From contig PFAA01000018.1 in the NCBI GenBank assembly GCA_002778715.1, forward strand, positions 2,153 through 7,572: a stretch of DNA of 5,420 nucleotides. Direction: 5' to 3'. The position numbers and the translations under genes are program-made. Under the pieces are notes generated by a model. The model had not been told where the DNA came from and did not search any database. It worked only from the letters and a program-made list of their open reading frames with translations. The DNA comes from Candidatus Campbellbacteria bacterium CG10_big_fil_rev_8_21_14_0_10_35_52 (GTDB lineage: Bacteria > Patescibacteriota > Minisyncoccia > Phycocordibacterales > UBA2163). Positions within the stretch are counted from its first letter, which is position 1; each line of letters begins with the position of its first letter. Below, one piece after another: positions 1 to 5,420 of the stretch.

Positions 1-44
1 GGGAAGAAATCCATAGATAATAGATAGACAACAGCGATGCGGAT

Positions 45-69
45 AACATCGAGGTTGAACCTCGATGTT
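45..69. repeat. Perfect 25-bp palindrome with one central base
   Basis: The left arm AACATCGAGGTT (45-56) and the right arm AACCTCGATGTT (58-69) are exact reverse complements around a single G at 57. As RNA this gives a hairpin of at least 10 bp with the 5-nt loop TTGAA; as DNA it is a near-symmetric site that could bind a dimeric protein. It is not followed by a T-run on either strand, so it does not look like a terminator. Its right half (52-69) matches 373-390 at 15 of 18 bases, so the same sequence family occurs twice in this intergenic region. The role is unknown; an operator, an RNA processing or stability hairpin, or a dispersed short repeat are all possible. Confidence 0.8.
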
Positions 70-104
70 GCAAGATCTTCAAAGAAAACAAAAAACAAAA
101 AATG

Positions 105-140
105 AAAAAATGAAAATACCGCCTTACGGCGGTATTTTCA
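105..140 (-). terminator. Rho-independent terminator, minus strand
   Basis: Positions 111-123 (TGAAAATACCGCC) and 128-140 (GGCGGTATTTTCA) form a perfect 13-bp stem with a 4-nt loop. Read on the minus strand the stem is followed at once by six T (110-105) and then further T-runs down to about 88, the classic arrangement of an intrinsic terminator. On the plus strand the only T-rich stretch lies inside the stem, so plus-strand termination would be weaker although possible for a gene ending left of the window. The orientation implies a minus-strand transcript starting to the right; the candidate is the small RNA described separately. Confidence 0.8.
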
Positions 141-178
141 TAGACTTTCGTTGTTAGAACCACACTCGTGGCGCTCAC
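105..178 (-). ncRNA. Putative small RNA of about 74 nt
   Basis: This is inferred from three elements in order on the minus strand: an extended -10 box (193-185), a predicted start near 178, and a strong intrinsic terminator (stem 140-111, T-run 110-105). The RNA would open with a small hairpin, GCCAC (172-168) pairing with GTGGT (163-159) across a GAGT loop, followed by an unpaired linker of about 18 nt (158-141) that could pair with targets, then the terminator hairpin. It has no meaningful reading frame: the only ATG inside (141-139 region) opens a five-codon ORF (MKIPP) that stops in the terminator loop. I do not recognise a known RNA family. Alternatives are a leader attenuator for a minus-strand gene left of the window, or a fortuitous promoter. 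Confidence 0.35.
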
Positions 179-184
179 ATTTTT

Positions 185-193
185 ATTATAGCA
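185..193 (-). promoter_or_regulatory. Extended -10 promoter on the minus strand
   Basis: The minus strand reads TGCTATAAT from 193 to 185: a consensus TATAAT hexamer with the TG extension that can make a -35 box dispensable. The bases where a -35 would lie (about 208-213, minus GTGCAT) do not match TTGACA well. The predicted start of transcription is a G near 178. The next element downstream on this strand is the terminator at 105-140. In an AT-rich region a TATAAT can arise by chance, but the extension and the terminator in the right place raise the odds. Confidence 0.5.
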
Positions 194-348
194 GATACCC
201 GCAATAAATGCACTTTCTTCTGAGCATTAATGAGCTAATGACAAGTTTTTGCAAGATATATACAGAAATCCATTGATTTTTTGCTATACCTATCTGTAAT
301 ACGGATGTCTTATATGAGAGCAAGCGCGCTCGCAGTATATGAAGCAAA

Positions 349-466
349 AATACCGAGGTTTCAAAAACAACAAGGTTCAATCTCGATATTAACCTTGGTA
401 TTATATTACACATTGAATTACAGATTAAATTTAATTCAAGGTTACTAATGAGATTGAAACTTTTTT
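349..466. repeat. Nested inverted repeats related to the 45-69 palindrome
   Basis: Several pairings overlap here. First, 374-396 and 438-460 are inverted copies matching at 19 of 23 bases (shared cores TTCAATCTC and TAACCTT). Second, AATACCGAGGTT (349-360) can pair with AACCTTGGTATT (391-402) through 12 bp with one G-U pair. Third, TGAATTA (414-420) and TAATTCA (432-438) form a 7-bp inner hairpin. Pairings one and two share 391-396 and so are mutually exclusive, as in a switch. The long fold is followed on the plus strand by six T (461-466), so one form could act as a terminator insulating the sigma-factor gene. The stretch 373-390 matches 52-69 at 15 of 18 bases, tying it to the palindrome at the window start. 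I see no convincing protein gene in 186-515. Confidence 0.6.
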
Positions 467-479
467 ATAATTTTACTTG

Positions 480-507
480 TTGCAAAAGTTAAGAAGGCGG
501 ATATAAT
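480..507 (+). promoter_or_regulatory. Promoter of the sigma-factor gene
   Basis: A consensus TATAAT (502-507) is preceded by TTGCAA (480-485, four of six matches to TTGACA) with a 16-bp spacer. The start of transcription is predicted near 513-516, essentially at the ATG at 516. An inverted repeat AACTTTT (458-464) / AAAAGTT (484-490) overlaps the -35 box and could be an operator. A second TATAAT at 466-471 has no good -35. A GAAAC at 456-460 resembles the -35 of many ECF promoters but lacks a matching ECF -10, so autoregulation is not supported by sequence alone. Confidence 0.6.
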
Positions 508-515
508 GCATTCAA

Positions 516-1100
516 ATGGAAGAAGATAAATTACGAAACAATTTTAATATGGAAAAAAGCGACGAAGAAATTTTGGCCTTATCAACGCGACAGCCATATT
601 TTTTCGGCATTCTCTTGGATAGGTATCAAAATGCTTTTATAAGAAAAGCGGAATCGGTGCTTAAAAATAAAGAAGATGCTGAAGATGTCGCGCAAGAGAC
701 ATTTGCGAAGATTTACGCGAATGCTTCGCGTTTTCATATTCAAGAAGGAGCTTCATTTAAATCTTGGGGATATAAAATACTGCTTAATACTTCTTTTACG
801 CGGTATAAAAAAATGAAAAAACATCGCGAAGCGGTGTTTAATCCGGACCCCGAGTGGTATGAAGTTATGGCTGATAAAGATATGAAGCAATTTGAAAAAG
901 AAGAATTAAAAGATTATATTATCTCTGTTTTGTCAAAGATGCCGGAGTATTTAAGCAAGGTCTTGCGTCTGCATTTCATTGAAGGCAGACATCAAGATGA
1001 AATCGCGAAAACAGAAGGAGTATCGCTTGGCGCGATAAAAACAAGAATTCATCGCGCAAAAAAAGAATTTAGAAAAATTAATACAGCAATCTGCAATTGA
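516..1100 (+). CDS. ECF-type RNA polymerase sigma-70 family factor
   Basis: This 194-aa protein has the two-domain plan of extracytoplasmic function sigma factors, which direct core RNA polymerase to a small regulon. Region 2 spans about residues 26-100; EDAEDVAQETFAKIY (54-68) is the conserved region 2.2 helix that contacts the polymerase clamp, and the following FKSWGYKILLNTSFTRYKK part corresponds to 2.3-2.4, which recognises the -10. A charged linker (about 101-130, with NPDPEWYEV) leads to region 4 (about 131-187), whose helix-turn-helix HQDEIAKTEGVSLGAIKTRIHRAKK binds the -35. No region 3 is present, as expected for ECF factors. The start at 516 fits the promoter at 480-507 but has no Shine-Dalgarno; Met12 (549) is an alternative start, equally without one, and would leave a leader of about 35 nt. 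A membrane protein gene follows after 56 nt, probably in the same transcript. The subgroup and target genes cannot be told from here. Confidence 0.93.
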   Translation: MEEDKLRNNFNMEKSDEEILALSTRQPYFFGILLDRYQNAFIRKAESVLKNKEDAEDVAQETFAKIYANASRFHIQEGASFKSWGYKILLNTSFTRYKKMKKHREAVFNPDPEWYEVMADKDMKQFEKEELKDYIISVLSKMPEYLSKVLRLHFIEGRHQDEIAKTEGVSLGAIKTRIHRAKKEFRKINTAICN

Positions 1101-1156
1101 GACGGCAGATAGGGACGCTTAATAAATTAAATACGGCAATATAAATTAAAATATAT

Positions 1157-1480
1157 ATGGATAATATTTTTAAAAAAAGAATAATGAGAAGAATTTACGC
1201 AATATATATTCTTCGCAAAATTTTAAGCAGGACGGCATTTAAAATATACATCGGCGCGGCGCTTTTGTATGGCATAAAAGTATTTGTAAATATTACCGCT
1301 GTGGCGAATAATATGCCAAAGTGGAGCGACACAATAGGGCTTTATAATTTTATGTTTTATTCAGCAATGAACACAGAGCTTGCTGCGCAGTTTATAATAT
1401 TTGGTTTCGCGGCGTTTGTCATTTGGATTGTGAAAGATACGATAAAGAGTATTTTTGCGCGCGCGAAATATATTTTTTAA
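1157..1480 (+). CDS. Small two-TM membrane protein, sigma-factor neighbour
   Basis: This 107-aa protein is strongly basic at its N-terminus (KKRIMRRIYAIYILRKILSR) and has two likely transmembrane helices, about residues 28-50 (AFKIYIGAALLYGIKVFVNI region) and 75-92 (LAAQFIIFGFAAFVIWIV). By the positive-inside rule both ends should be cytoplasmic with an outer loop of about 25 residues (NNMPKWSDTIGLYNFMFYSA region). It lies 56 nt after the ECF sigma gene on the same strand with no terminator between, so co-expression is likely. Its place suggests a regulator of the sigma factor, but it contains no Cys or His and therefore no zinc-binding anti-sigma (HxxxCxxC) motif, and no periplasmic sensor domain. 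I recall similar pairs in Parcubacteria but cannot name a family. There is no Shine-Dalgarno before the ATG. Function unknown; that it is a real gene is fairly sure from its length, composition and context. Confidence 0.75.
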   Translation: MDNIFKKRIMRRIYAIYILRKILSRTAFKIYIGAALLYGIKVFVNITAVANNMPKWSDTIGLYNFMFYSAMNTELAAQFIIFGFAAFVIWIVKDTIKSIFARAKYIF

Positions 1481-1497
1481 TGCGAAAAAAAAAAGCT

Positions 1498-1542
1498 AAA
1501 AAATAAATTAAAATCACTCACAGCATAGTCGCGGGAGATTTT
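1498..1542 (-). terminator. Possible weak terminator of the recA transcript
   Basis: Just past the recA stop, the minus strand carries AAAATC (1542-1537) and GATTTT (1515-1510), a 6-bp stem with a 21-nt loop, followed by a T-rich tail with six T (1503-1498) and, further on, ten T (1494-1485). The stem is short and AU-rich, so this is weak. The 64-bp convergent gap (1481-1544) between the two-TM gene and recA shows no better hairpin, and no T-run fitting a plus-strand terminator after 1480. Confidence 0.3.
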
Positions 1543-1544
1543 GA

Positions 1545-2549
1545 TTACGAGGAAAGTTTTTTACGGATTTCTTTGAGTATTTGTTCAGCGATTTTTTTAT
1601 TTTCTTTTAGATATTGCCGAGCCGCGTCGTATCCTCTGCCGAGTTTCTCTTCTCCCGCGCTGTATGACGCTCCCGATTTCTGGACTATGCCATATTTTTC
1701 GCCAAGCGCTAAAAGTTCTCCTTCACGGGAAATTCCTTCATTATACATAAGGTCAAACTCCGTTACCTTGAAAGGAGCGGCAACTTTATTTTTTACCACC
1801 TTTACCCTCACACGGCCACCCATCACTTCGTCTCCTTTTTTAATTTGAGCGATTCTTCTTATGTCCAACCGCACGGAAGTATAAAATTTGAGCGCTTTGC
1901 CTCCGGTAGTGGTTTCTGGATTTCCAAACATTATTCCTATCTGCATTCTTATTTGGTTTATAAATATAATAATAGTTTTTGATTTCGCGACGATTGCGGT
2001 TAATTTGCGAAGCGCCTGCGACATCAATCGCGCTTGTTTTCCCACATGGTGCGCTCCCATATCTCCCTCTATTTCGTCTTTTGGAGTAAGCGCCGCGACA
2101 GAGTCAATTACAATCACATCAATTTTTCCTGAACGGACAAGAGATTCCGTAATTTCAAGAGATTGTTCTCCTGTATCGGGTTGAGAAATCAAAAGCTCCG
2201 ATGTTTTTACGCCCAATCTTTTTGCGTATTCAGGGTCCATAGCATGCTCTGCGTCAATAAACGCGCATATTCCGCCTTTTTTTTGAGCTTCCGCGATTGC
2301 GTGAAGAGCAAGGGTTGTTTTCCCCGATGATTCTGGTCCGAATATTTCAATTATTCTTCCACGGGGGAAACCGCCAATACCGAGCGCCCAGTCAAGACCT
2401 ATGGAGCCGGTCGGTATAGCGTCCACGCCCACTTTCGGCGCATCCCCGAGCTTCATTATGGATTCTTCGCCAAACTTTGTTTTTATTTCTCTAATTGTCT
2501 CGTCTATGCTTGAACCACTCTTTTTTAGCGGCATTTTTGTTTTTGCCAT
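1545..2549 (-). CDS. recA: Recombinase RecA
   Basis: RecA forms filaments on single-stranded DNA and drives ATP-dependent homologous pairing and strand exchange; it also promotes LexA-type self-cleavage where such repressors exist. The 334-aa protein is full length in its core: Walker A GPESSGKT (71-78), the [10 protein letters not shown] segment with the catalytic Glu (E101, equivalent to E. coli Glu96), Walker B VIVIDS (145-150), loop L1 ([10 protein letters not shown], about 161-170) and loop L2 with [22 protein letters not shown] (196-217), including the Gln that senses ATP. The C-terminal domain is present but ends in a basic KEIRKKLSS; the acidic tail that restrains E. coli RecA is missing. 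It has no intein. It is the last gene of the ftsK cluster, 20 nt after the Ig-like gene, with no Shine-Dalgarno before its ATG and no recognisable LexA box in the gap, so transcription probably comes from upstream. Confidence 0.98.
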   Translation of the reverse strand: MAKTKMPLKKSGSSIDETIREIKTKFGEESIMKLGDAPKVGVDAIPTGSIGLDWALGIGGFPRGRIIEIFGPESSGKTTLALHAIAEAQKKGGICAFIDAEHAMDPEYAKRLGVKTSELLISQPDTGEQSLEITESLVRSGKIDVIVIDSVAALTPKDEIEGDMGAHHVGKQARLMSQALRKLTAIVAKSKTIIIFINQIRMQIGIMFGNPETTTGGKALKFYTSVRLDIRRIAQIKKGDEVMGGRVRVKVVKNKVAAPFKVTEFDLMYNEGISREGELLALGEKYGIVQKSGASYSAGEEKLGRGYDAARQYLKENKKIAEQILKEIRKKLSS

Positions 2550-2569
2550 AATTCGCGTTTAAATTATTT

Positions 2570-2911
2570 TTAATAAATAAGTTCTAATTTTTTTTGAGTT
2601 TCTCTGCCAAATCTATCAACTGCTCTAATTATTATTATATTATATCCGCGAAATAGAAGCAATTTTTGACTAAACACGCCATTATCGTCCGTGAATATCT
2701 GTTTATCATTCATACTTATATAAGATATATTTTTCGCGACGCCTTTTATCTCAATTAAAGATTCTTTCAGACGCGAGCCGTTTATCGGTGTTTTTATTTT
2801 TACTATCGGACCTATTATAATATTTCTTGCCTGAAATATAATATAGCCGAACACTATAACCGCAAAGAATATTAGAATACTTAACTTCAGAATCTTTTTG
2901 GGATTTTTCAT
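2570..2911 (-). CDS. Membrane-anchored small Ig-like domain protein
   Basis: This 113-aa protein has a short basic N-terminus (MKNPKKILK), one transmembrane helix at about residues 10-27 (no signal peptidase or lipobox site seen) and an outer beta-rich domain from about 35 to the end. The pattern VKIKTPINGS...IEIKGVAKNISYISMNDKQIFTDDNGVFSQKLLL..GYNIIIIRAVDRFGRETQKKLELIY is typical of small Ig-like beta-sandwich domains like the glucodextranase B-type fold: a P-x-N-G turn, an IKG strand, a DDNGVF turn and a final ARAxDxxGxxT-like strand. Such domains usually mediate binding and have no catalytic residues. The gene sits between ftsK (29-nt gap) and recA (20-nt gap) on the same strand. A weak GGA lies 7 nt before the ATG, and a TATAAT-like sequence sits in the gap to ftsK without a good -35. 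Its role in the cluster is unknown. Confidence 0.82.
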   Translation of the reverse strand: MKNPKKILKLSILIFFAVIVFGYIIFQARNIIIGPIVKIKTPINGSRLKESLIEIKGVAKNISYISMNDKQIFTDDNGVFSQKLLLFRGYNIIIIRAVDRFGRETQKKLELIY

Positions 2912-2940
2912 TGTTATTCCATTATATTAAAATTTGAAAT

Positions 2941-5175
2941 TTATATCTTTTGTTGTTCATCAATGTTTTTTTCATCCTCATCATCTTTATTTTTATCGGG
3001 ATTTTTCTCAAAAATTTCTCTTGATTTCGCTCCGTCAGCTGGTCCGATTACGCCTTTTTCTTCAAGCATATCTATAAGGCGCGCCGCGCGCGAATAGCCG
3101 ATGCGAAGTTTTCTTTGAAGATATGATGTGGACGCTTTGCCAGCGTGTATTACGATGCTCCTCGCTTCCTCGTAGTGCTCGTCTTCTTCATCGCCTTCGT
3201 TATCTTCAAGTATGGATTCAAACACGGCGCTGTTGTTTATGTCGCGCGCGCCTTCTGTAGAAAGGTTAATTTCGTTTTGCGTATCATAGCCATAATTTTT
3301 TATCAGATATTTTGTTACTTTTTTTACTTCGTTTTCAGATATAAAAGCCGTCTGTAATCTTTTTGGTTTAGACATATCTCCGGATAAATAAAGCATATCT
3401 CCGGCTCCGAGCAATTTTTCCGCCCCAGAGCCGTCTAAAATTGTTCGGGAATCAATTTGCGACGCCACTTGCAGAGCGATTCGTGAAGGAATATTCGCTT
3501 TTATAAGTCCGGTGATGACATTTACGGAAGGTCTTTGCGTTGAAAGAACAAGATGTATTCCAACAGCTCGGCTCATTTGCGCGAGCCGCACCACAGCGGA
3601 TTCAAGTTCTCTCGGATACATTTGCATAATATCAGCAAGTTCATCTATTATGACTAAAATATACGGCATTTGGTCAACTTCTTTCATATCCTCGTCATTT
3701 TGTTTTTTTGCGAATTCAGATATGTGTTTATGATATGAATCTATATCTCGCGAGGAATTCTTCTCAAGTATTTCGTATCGTCTTTCCATTTCTTTACCTG
3801 CCCATTTTAGAGCCAATATCGCTTTTTTTGCGTCTGTTATCACAGGCGTTAAAAGATGCGGAATATTATTATATAGCGTAAGTTCCACCCGTTTAGGGTC
3901 AATCATTATAAACCGTAATTGTTGAGCGGAATTTCTAAACAATAACGAGTTTATAATAGTATGAATAGAAACCGACTTGCCCGACCCTGTGGCGCCCGCT
4001 ATAAGAAGATGAGGCATTTTTGCCAAATCGGCGAAATGTGACTGGCCCGCAATATCTTTTCCAAGCGACACAAGAAGCGGTTTGTTAGATTTTTGATATG
4101 TCTCGGAAGAGAGCAGGGTATAGAGACCAACTGTTGTTTTCGCAGTATTTGGCACTTCAATACCGACAAGCGACCTCCCCGGTATCGGCGCTTCTATTCT
4201 CACAGGGTGCGCCGCGAGCGCCAACTCAAGATTGTTTTGCAGTCCTATTATTTTAGATAAACGCACGCCTTCCGCGGGTTTGAGCGCGTATCTTGTAACG
4301 CTTGGTCCTATTGATATTTCATCCACTTGAACATCAACGCCGAAATTCTGAAGAGTTCTCCTGATTATATTCGCGTTTGCTTTAATATCTCCGACTCCGG
4401 GTTTGCCTTTGTCTTTTTCAAGCAGAGAGAGCGGGGGAGGCGTATATGAGCCGACTCGTATTTGTTTTATTTGTATTATTTCATCAGTATCTTTATTTTC
4501 TCCTAATCCGAATATGTTTTTTATTGTTGATTTCTTCTTTTCATTTTTATTATATTCGGTTTTTGTTTTCTCTTCCTCATCTTCTTCAATTTTCTCTTCC
4601 TCATCTTCATTTTCATCATAAGATTCGTATTCTTCTTCTTGCGAATTTTTTTTGCTGAAAATTGTCTTCAATGATTCAAGCGACGGCAGTTTCGCTTCAA
4701 ACAATATCAATATGGACGCTATCGCCATTCCCCAAAGTATCATCAGTGTTACAAAAACATCAAAGAGTCCAACAAGCGGATTGACTATTATGTCGCCAAA
4801 TAAACCGCCTTTGTCCGTGAAAATTAATTCTACAAGTCCTATGCCGGACAAAAAGAAAACCGCTACGCTTATTATTTTTAAAATACCAAATGAATTATTG
4901 AATGATTTTATAAACAAAGCCGACAACAAAAAAGACAATATGGGAAGTATAAAATATCCTACGCCAAACATAGAAGAAAAAAATCTAAATATGCCATTGC
5001 CGATTATGCCGGCATTGCCAAACGCCGATAGTATAAAAAATACGCCAATGATAAAAAAGAGTATGGCTAATATTCCTCTTATTGTATCCTTCTTTAAGCT
5101 GTCAAATATTCCCAACTGTTTATTGCGGTTATTTTTTTTATTTTTTTTATTTTTATTTTTAAAAAAATTAAACAT
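2941..5175 (-). CDS. ftsK: DNA translocase FtsK (FtsK/SpoIIIE family)
   Basis: FtsK is a septum-anchored hexameric ATPase that pumps chromosomal DNA during division and activates Xer dimer resolution. The 744-aa protein is complete. It has a very basic Asn/Lys-rich N-terminus (1-20), four transmembrane helices (about 31-52, 67-90, 97-119, 134-160), a short acidic linker (179-206, almost all Glu/Asp) followed by a Lys-rich patch, the alpha domain (about 240-345), and the RecA-like beta motor with Walker A GATGSGKS (394-401), FIMIDPKRVEL (422-432), Walker B ILVIIDELAD (506-515) and LSTQRPSVNVITGLIKANIPSR (544-565). The gamma winged-helix domain (about 665-722; ASTSYLQRKLRIGYSRAARLIDMLEEKGVIGPADG) normally reads KOPS/SRS-type polarity sequences. 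The linker is far shorter than the roughly 600 residues of E. coli. A charged Lys/Asp tail (724-744) follows the gamma domain. There is no Shine-Dalgarno at the ATG; upstream AT-rich DNA holds several -10-like hexamers but no clear promoter. Probably the first gene of ftsK - Ig-like - recA. Confidence 0.97.
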   Translation of the reverse strand: MFNFFKNKNKKNKKNNRNKQLGIFDSLKKDTIRGILAILFFIIGVFFILSAFGNAGIIGNGIFRFFSSMFGVGYFILPILSFLLSALFIKSFNNSFGILKIISVAVFFLSGIGLVELIFTDKGGLFGDIIVNPLVGLFDVFVTLMILWGMAIASILILFEAKLPSLESLKTIFSKKNSQEEEYESYDENEDEEEKIEEDEEEKTKTEYNKNEKKKSTIKNIFGLGENKDTDEIIQIKQIRVGSYTPPPLSLLEKDKGKPGVGDIKANANIIRRTLQNFGVDVQVDEISIGPSVTRYALKPAEGVRLSKIIGLQNNLELALAAHPVRIEAPIPGRSLVGIEVPNTAKTTVGLYTLLSSETYQKSNKPLLVSLGKDIAGQSHFADLAKMPHLLIAGATGSGKSVSIHTIINSLLFRNSAQQLRFIMIDPKRVELTLYNNIPHLLTPVITDAKKAILALKWAGKEMERRYEILEKNSSRDIDSYHKHISEFAKKQNDEDMKEVDQMPYILVIIDELADIMQMYPRELESAVVRLAQMSRAVGIHLVLSTQRPSVNVITGLIKANIPSRIALQVASQIDSRTILDGSGAEKLLGAGDMLYLSGDMSKPKRLQTAFISENEVKKVTKYLIKNYGYDTQNEINLSTEGARDINNSAVFESILEDNEGDEEDEHYEEARSIVIHAGKASTSYLQRKLRIGYSRAARLIDMLEEKGVIGPADGAKSREIFEKNPDKNKDDEDEKNIDEQQKI

Positions 5176-5420
5176 ATTTATTTTGATAAATGAACATTAA
5201 AATAATAACATAAAAAAGTATTTATATATGAATTGCAAATTACTTATAATTTGTGAATTACGAAACGCAAAAATTTATGGTCTATTGAGCAAAAACATTT
5301 AAAAAATAAAAAGATTTTGCGATCAAGGACCTAAATTTTTGCGTTTCGTAATTCATAGTTATAATAAAGCGAAATTGTATTTTTTGCAAAAAAGTTGATT
5401 TTATAAATACATTTATTGTA
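5176..5420. other. Gene-free AT-rich region upstream of ftsK
   Basis: No protein or tRNA gene is seen here. Apart from the hairpin at 5244-5364 it holds a 14-bp palindrome TTTTTTGCAAAAAA (5380-5393). On the minus strand, the 78 bases between the hairpin and the ftsK start contain TATTAT and TATAAA hexamers and a TTGCAA, but no pair with normal -35/-10 spacing, so I do not call a promoter. The ftsK leader has no Shine-Dalgarno. The right edge of the window is still non-coding. Confidence 0.6.
5244..5364. repeat. Long inverted repeat / hairpin upstream of ftsK
   Basis: Positions 5254-5277 (beginning TGAATTACGAAACGC) and 5332-5355 (ending GCGTTTCGTAATTCA) are perfect 24-bp inverted copies. Pairing continues inward with GGTC/GACC (5279-5282 with 5328-5331), TTGA/TCAA (5285-5288 with 5323-5326) and GCAAAA/TTTTGC (5289-5294 with 5315-5320), leaving an A-rich loop of 20 nt. 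It is bounded by TTATAAT at 5244-5250 and again at 5359-5365, each exactly three bases from the repeat; because TTATAA is self-complementary this may be a direct repeat or further stem. It is not followed by a T-run on either strand, so it is not an intrinsic terminator. It could be a small MITE-like or REP-like element, a cruciform site or an RNA structure. Confidence 0.85.

Noticed and set aside
1..27. Possible tail or start of a gene at the left edge
   Set aside because: A plus frame ends at 25-27 after eight codons and a minus ATG sits at 14-12, but both are too short and lack any supporting signal.
186..413. Minus-strand open frame of 75 codons
   Set aside because: It overlaps the inverted-repeat structures (349-402), has no start signals, an odd composition and no recognisable domain. 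The terminator 46 nt past its stop fits a transcript, but the extended -10 at 185-193 explains that better.
1089..1110. Hairpin ATCTGC/GCAGAT across the sigma-factor stop
   Set aside because: It is a 6-bp stem with a 10-nt loop and no T-run, so it is not a terminator and may be chance.
1573..2184. Plus-strand open frames opposite recA
   Set aside because: They are antisense shadows of an intact, highly conserved recA.
2912..2940. Internal promoter between ftsK and the Ig-like gene
   Set aside because: There is a TATAAT on the minus strand but no acceptable -35 or TG extension; in such AT-rich DNA this is not enough.
3145..5200. Plus-strand open frames opposite ftsK, including one of 182 codons at 4652-5200
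   Set aside because: They lie antisense to an intact ftsK and mirror its transmembrane and Glu/Asp-rich codons; no domain or start signal supports them.
1..5420. CRISPR array, tRNA, rRNA, insertion sequence with transposase, or recoded TGA
   Set aside because: No regularly spaced repeats, cloverleaf, rRNA segment or transposase is seen, and TGA serves as a stop.

Overview
The window looks like a piece of an AT-rich chromosome from a small-genome bacterium, most likely a member of Patescibacteria (Candidate Phyla Radiation), probably Parcubacteria-like. The reasons are the low-GC, lysine/isoleucine/asparagine-rich proteins; a minus-strand ftsK - small membrane-anchored Ig-like protein - recA cluster; and an ECF sigma factor paired with a small two-helix membrane protein, a pairing I associate with that group from memory, not from a search. 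TGA acts as a stop (end of the sigma gene) and no gene needs TGA read through, so the code is standard and not the TGA=Gly code of Gracilibacteria/Absconditabacteria.

Layout. Positions 1-515 hold no convincing protein gene but are rich in structure: a perfect 25-bp palindrome (45-69), a minus-strand extended -10 promoter (185-193) feeding into a strong minus-strand intrinsic terminator (105-140) that together outline a possible small RNA of about 74 nt, and a second, diverged set of the palindrome's sequence (349-460) ending in a T-run. A good plus-strand promoter (480-507) lies so close to the sigma-factor start at 516 that the mRNA would be leaderless or nearly so. Positions 516-1480 are a two-gene plus-strand unit: ECF sigma factor, then a 107-aa two-TM protein. 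From 1481 to 1544 is a convergent junction. Positions 5175-1545 (minus strand) are ftsK, a 113-aa single-TM Ig-like protein and recA with gaps of 29 and 20 nt, probably one transcript. Positions 5176-5420 hold no gene but contain a 24-bp perfect inverted repeat inside a fold of roughly 120 nt.

How the genes fit together. FtsK (septal DNA pumping and dimer resolution) and RecA (strand exchange, DNA repair) both deal with chromosome integrity, so co-transcription makes sense. The small Ig-like protein between them is of unknown role. The ECF sigma factor and membrane protein may form a signal-responsive pair, with the membrane protein as a candidate regulator of sigma, but this is inferred from position only. 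The most novel material is in the two non-coding ends: a dispersed palindromic repeat family, a candidate small RNA, and a long hairpin upstream of ftsK.
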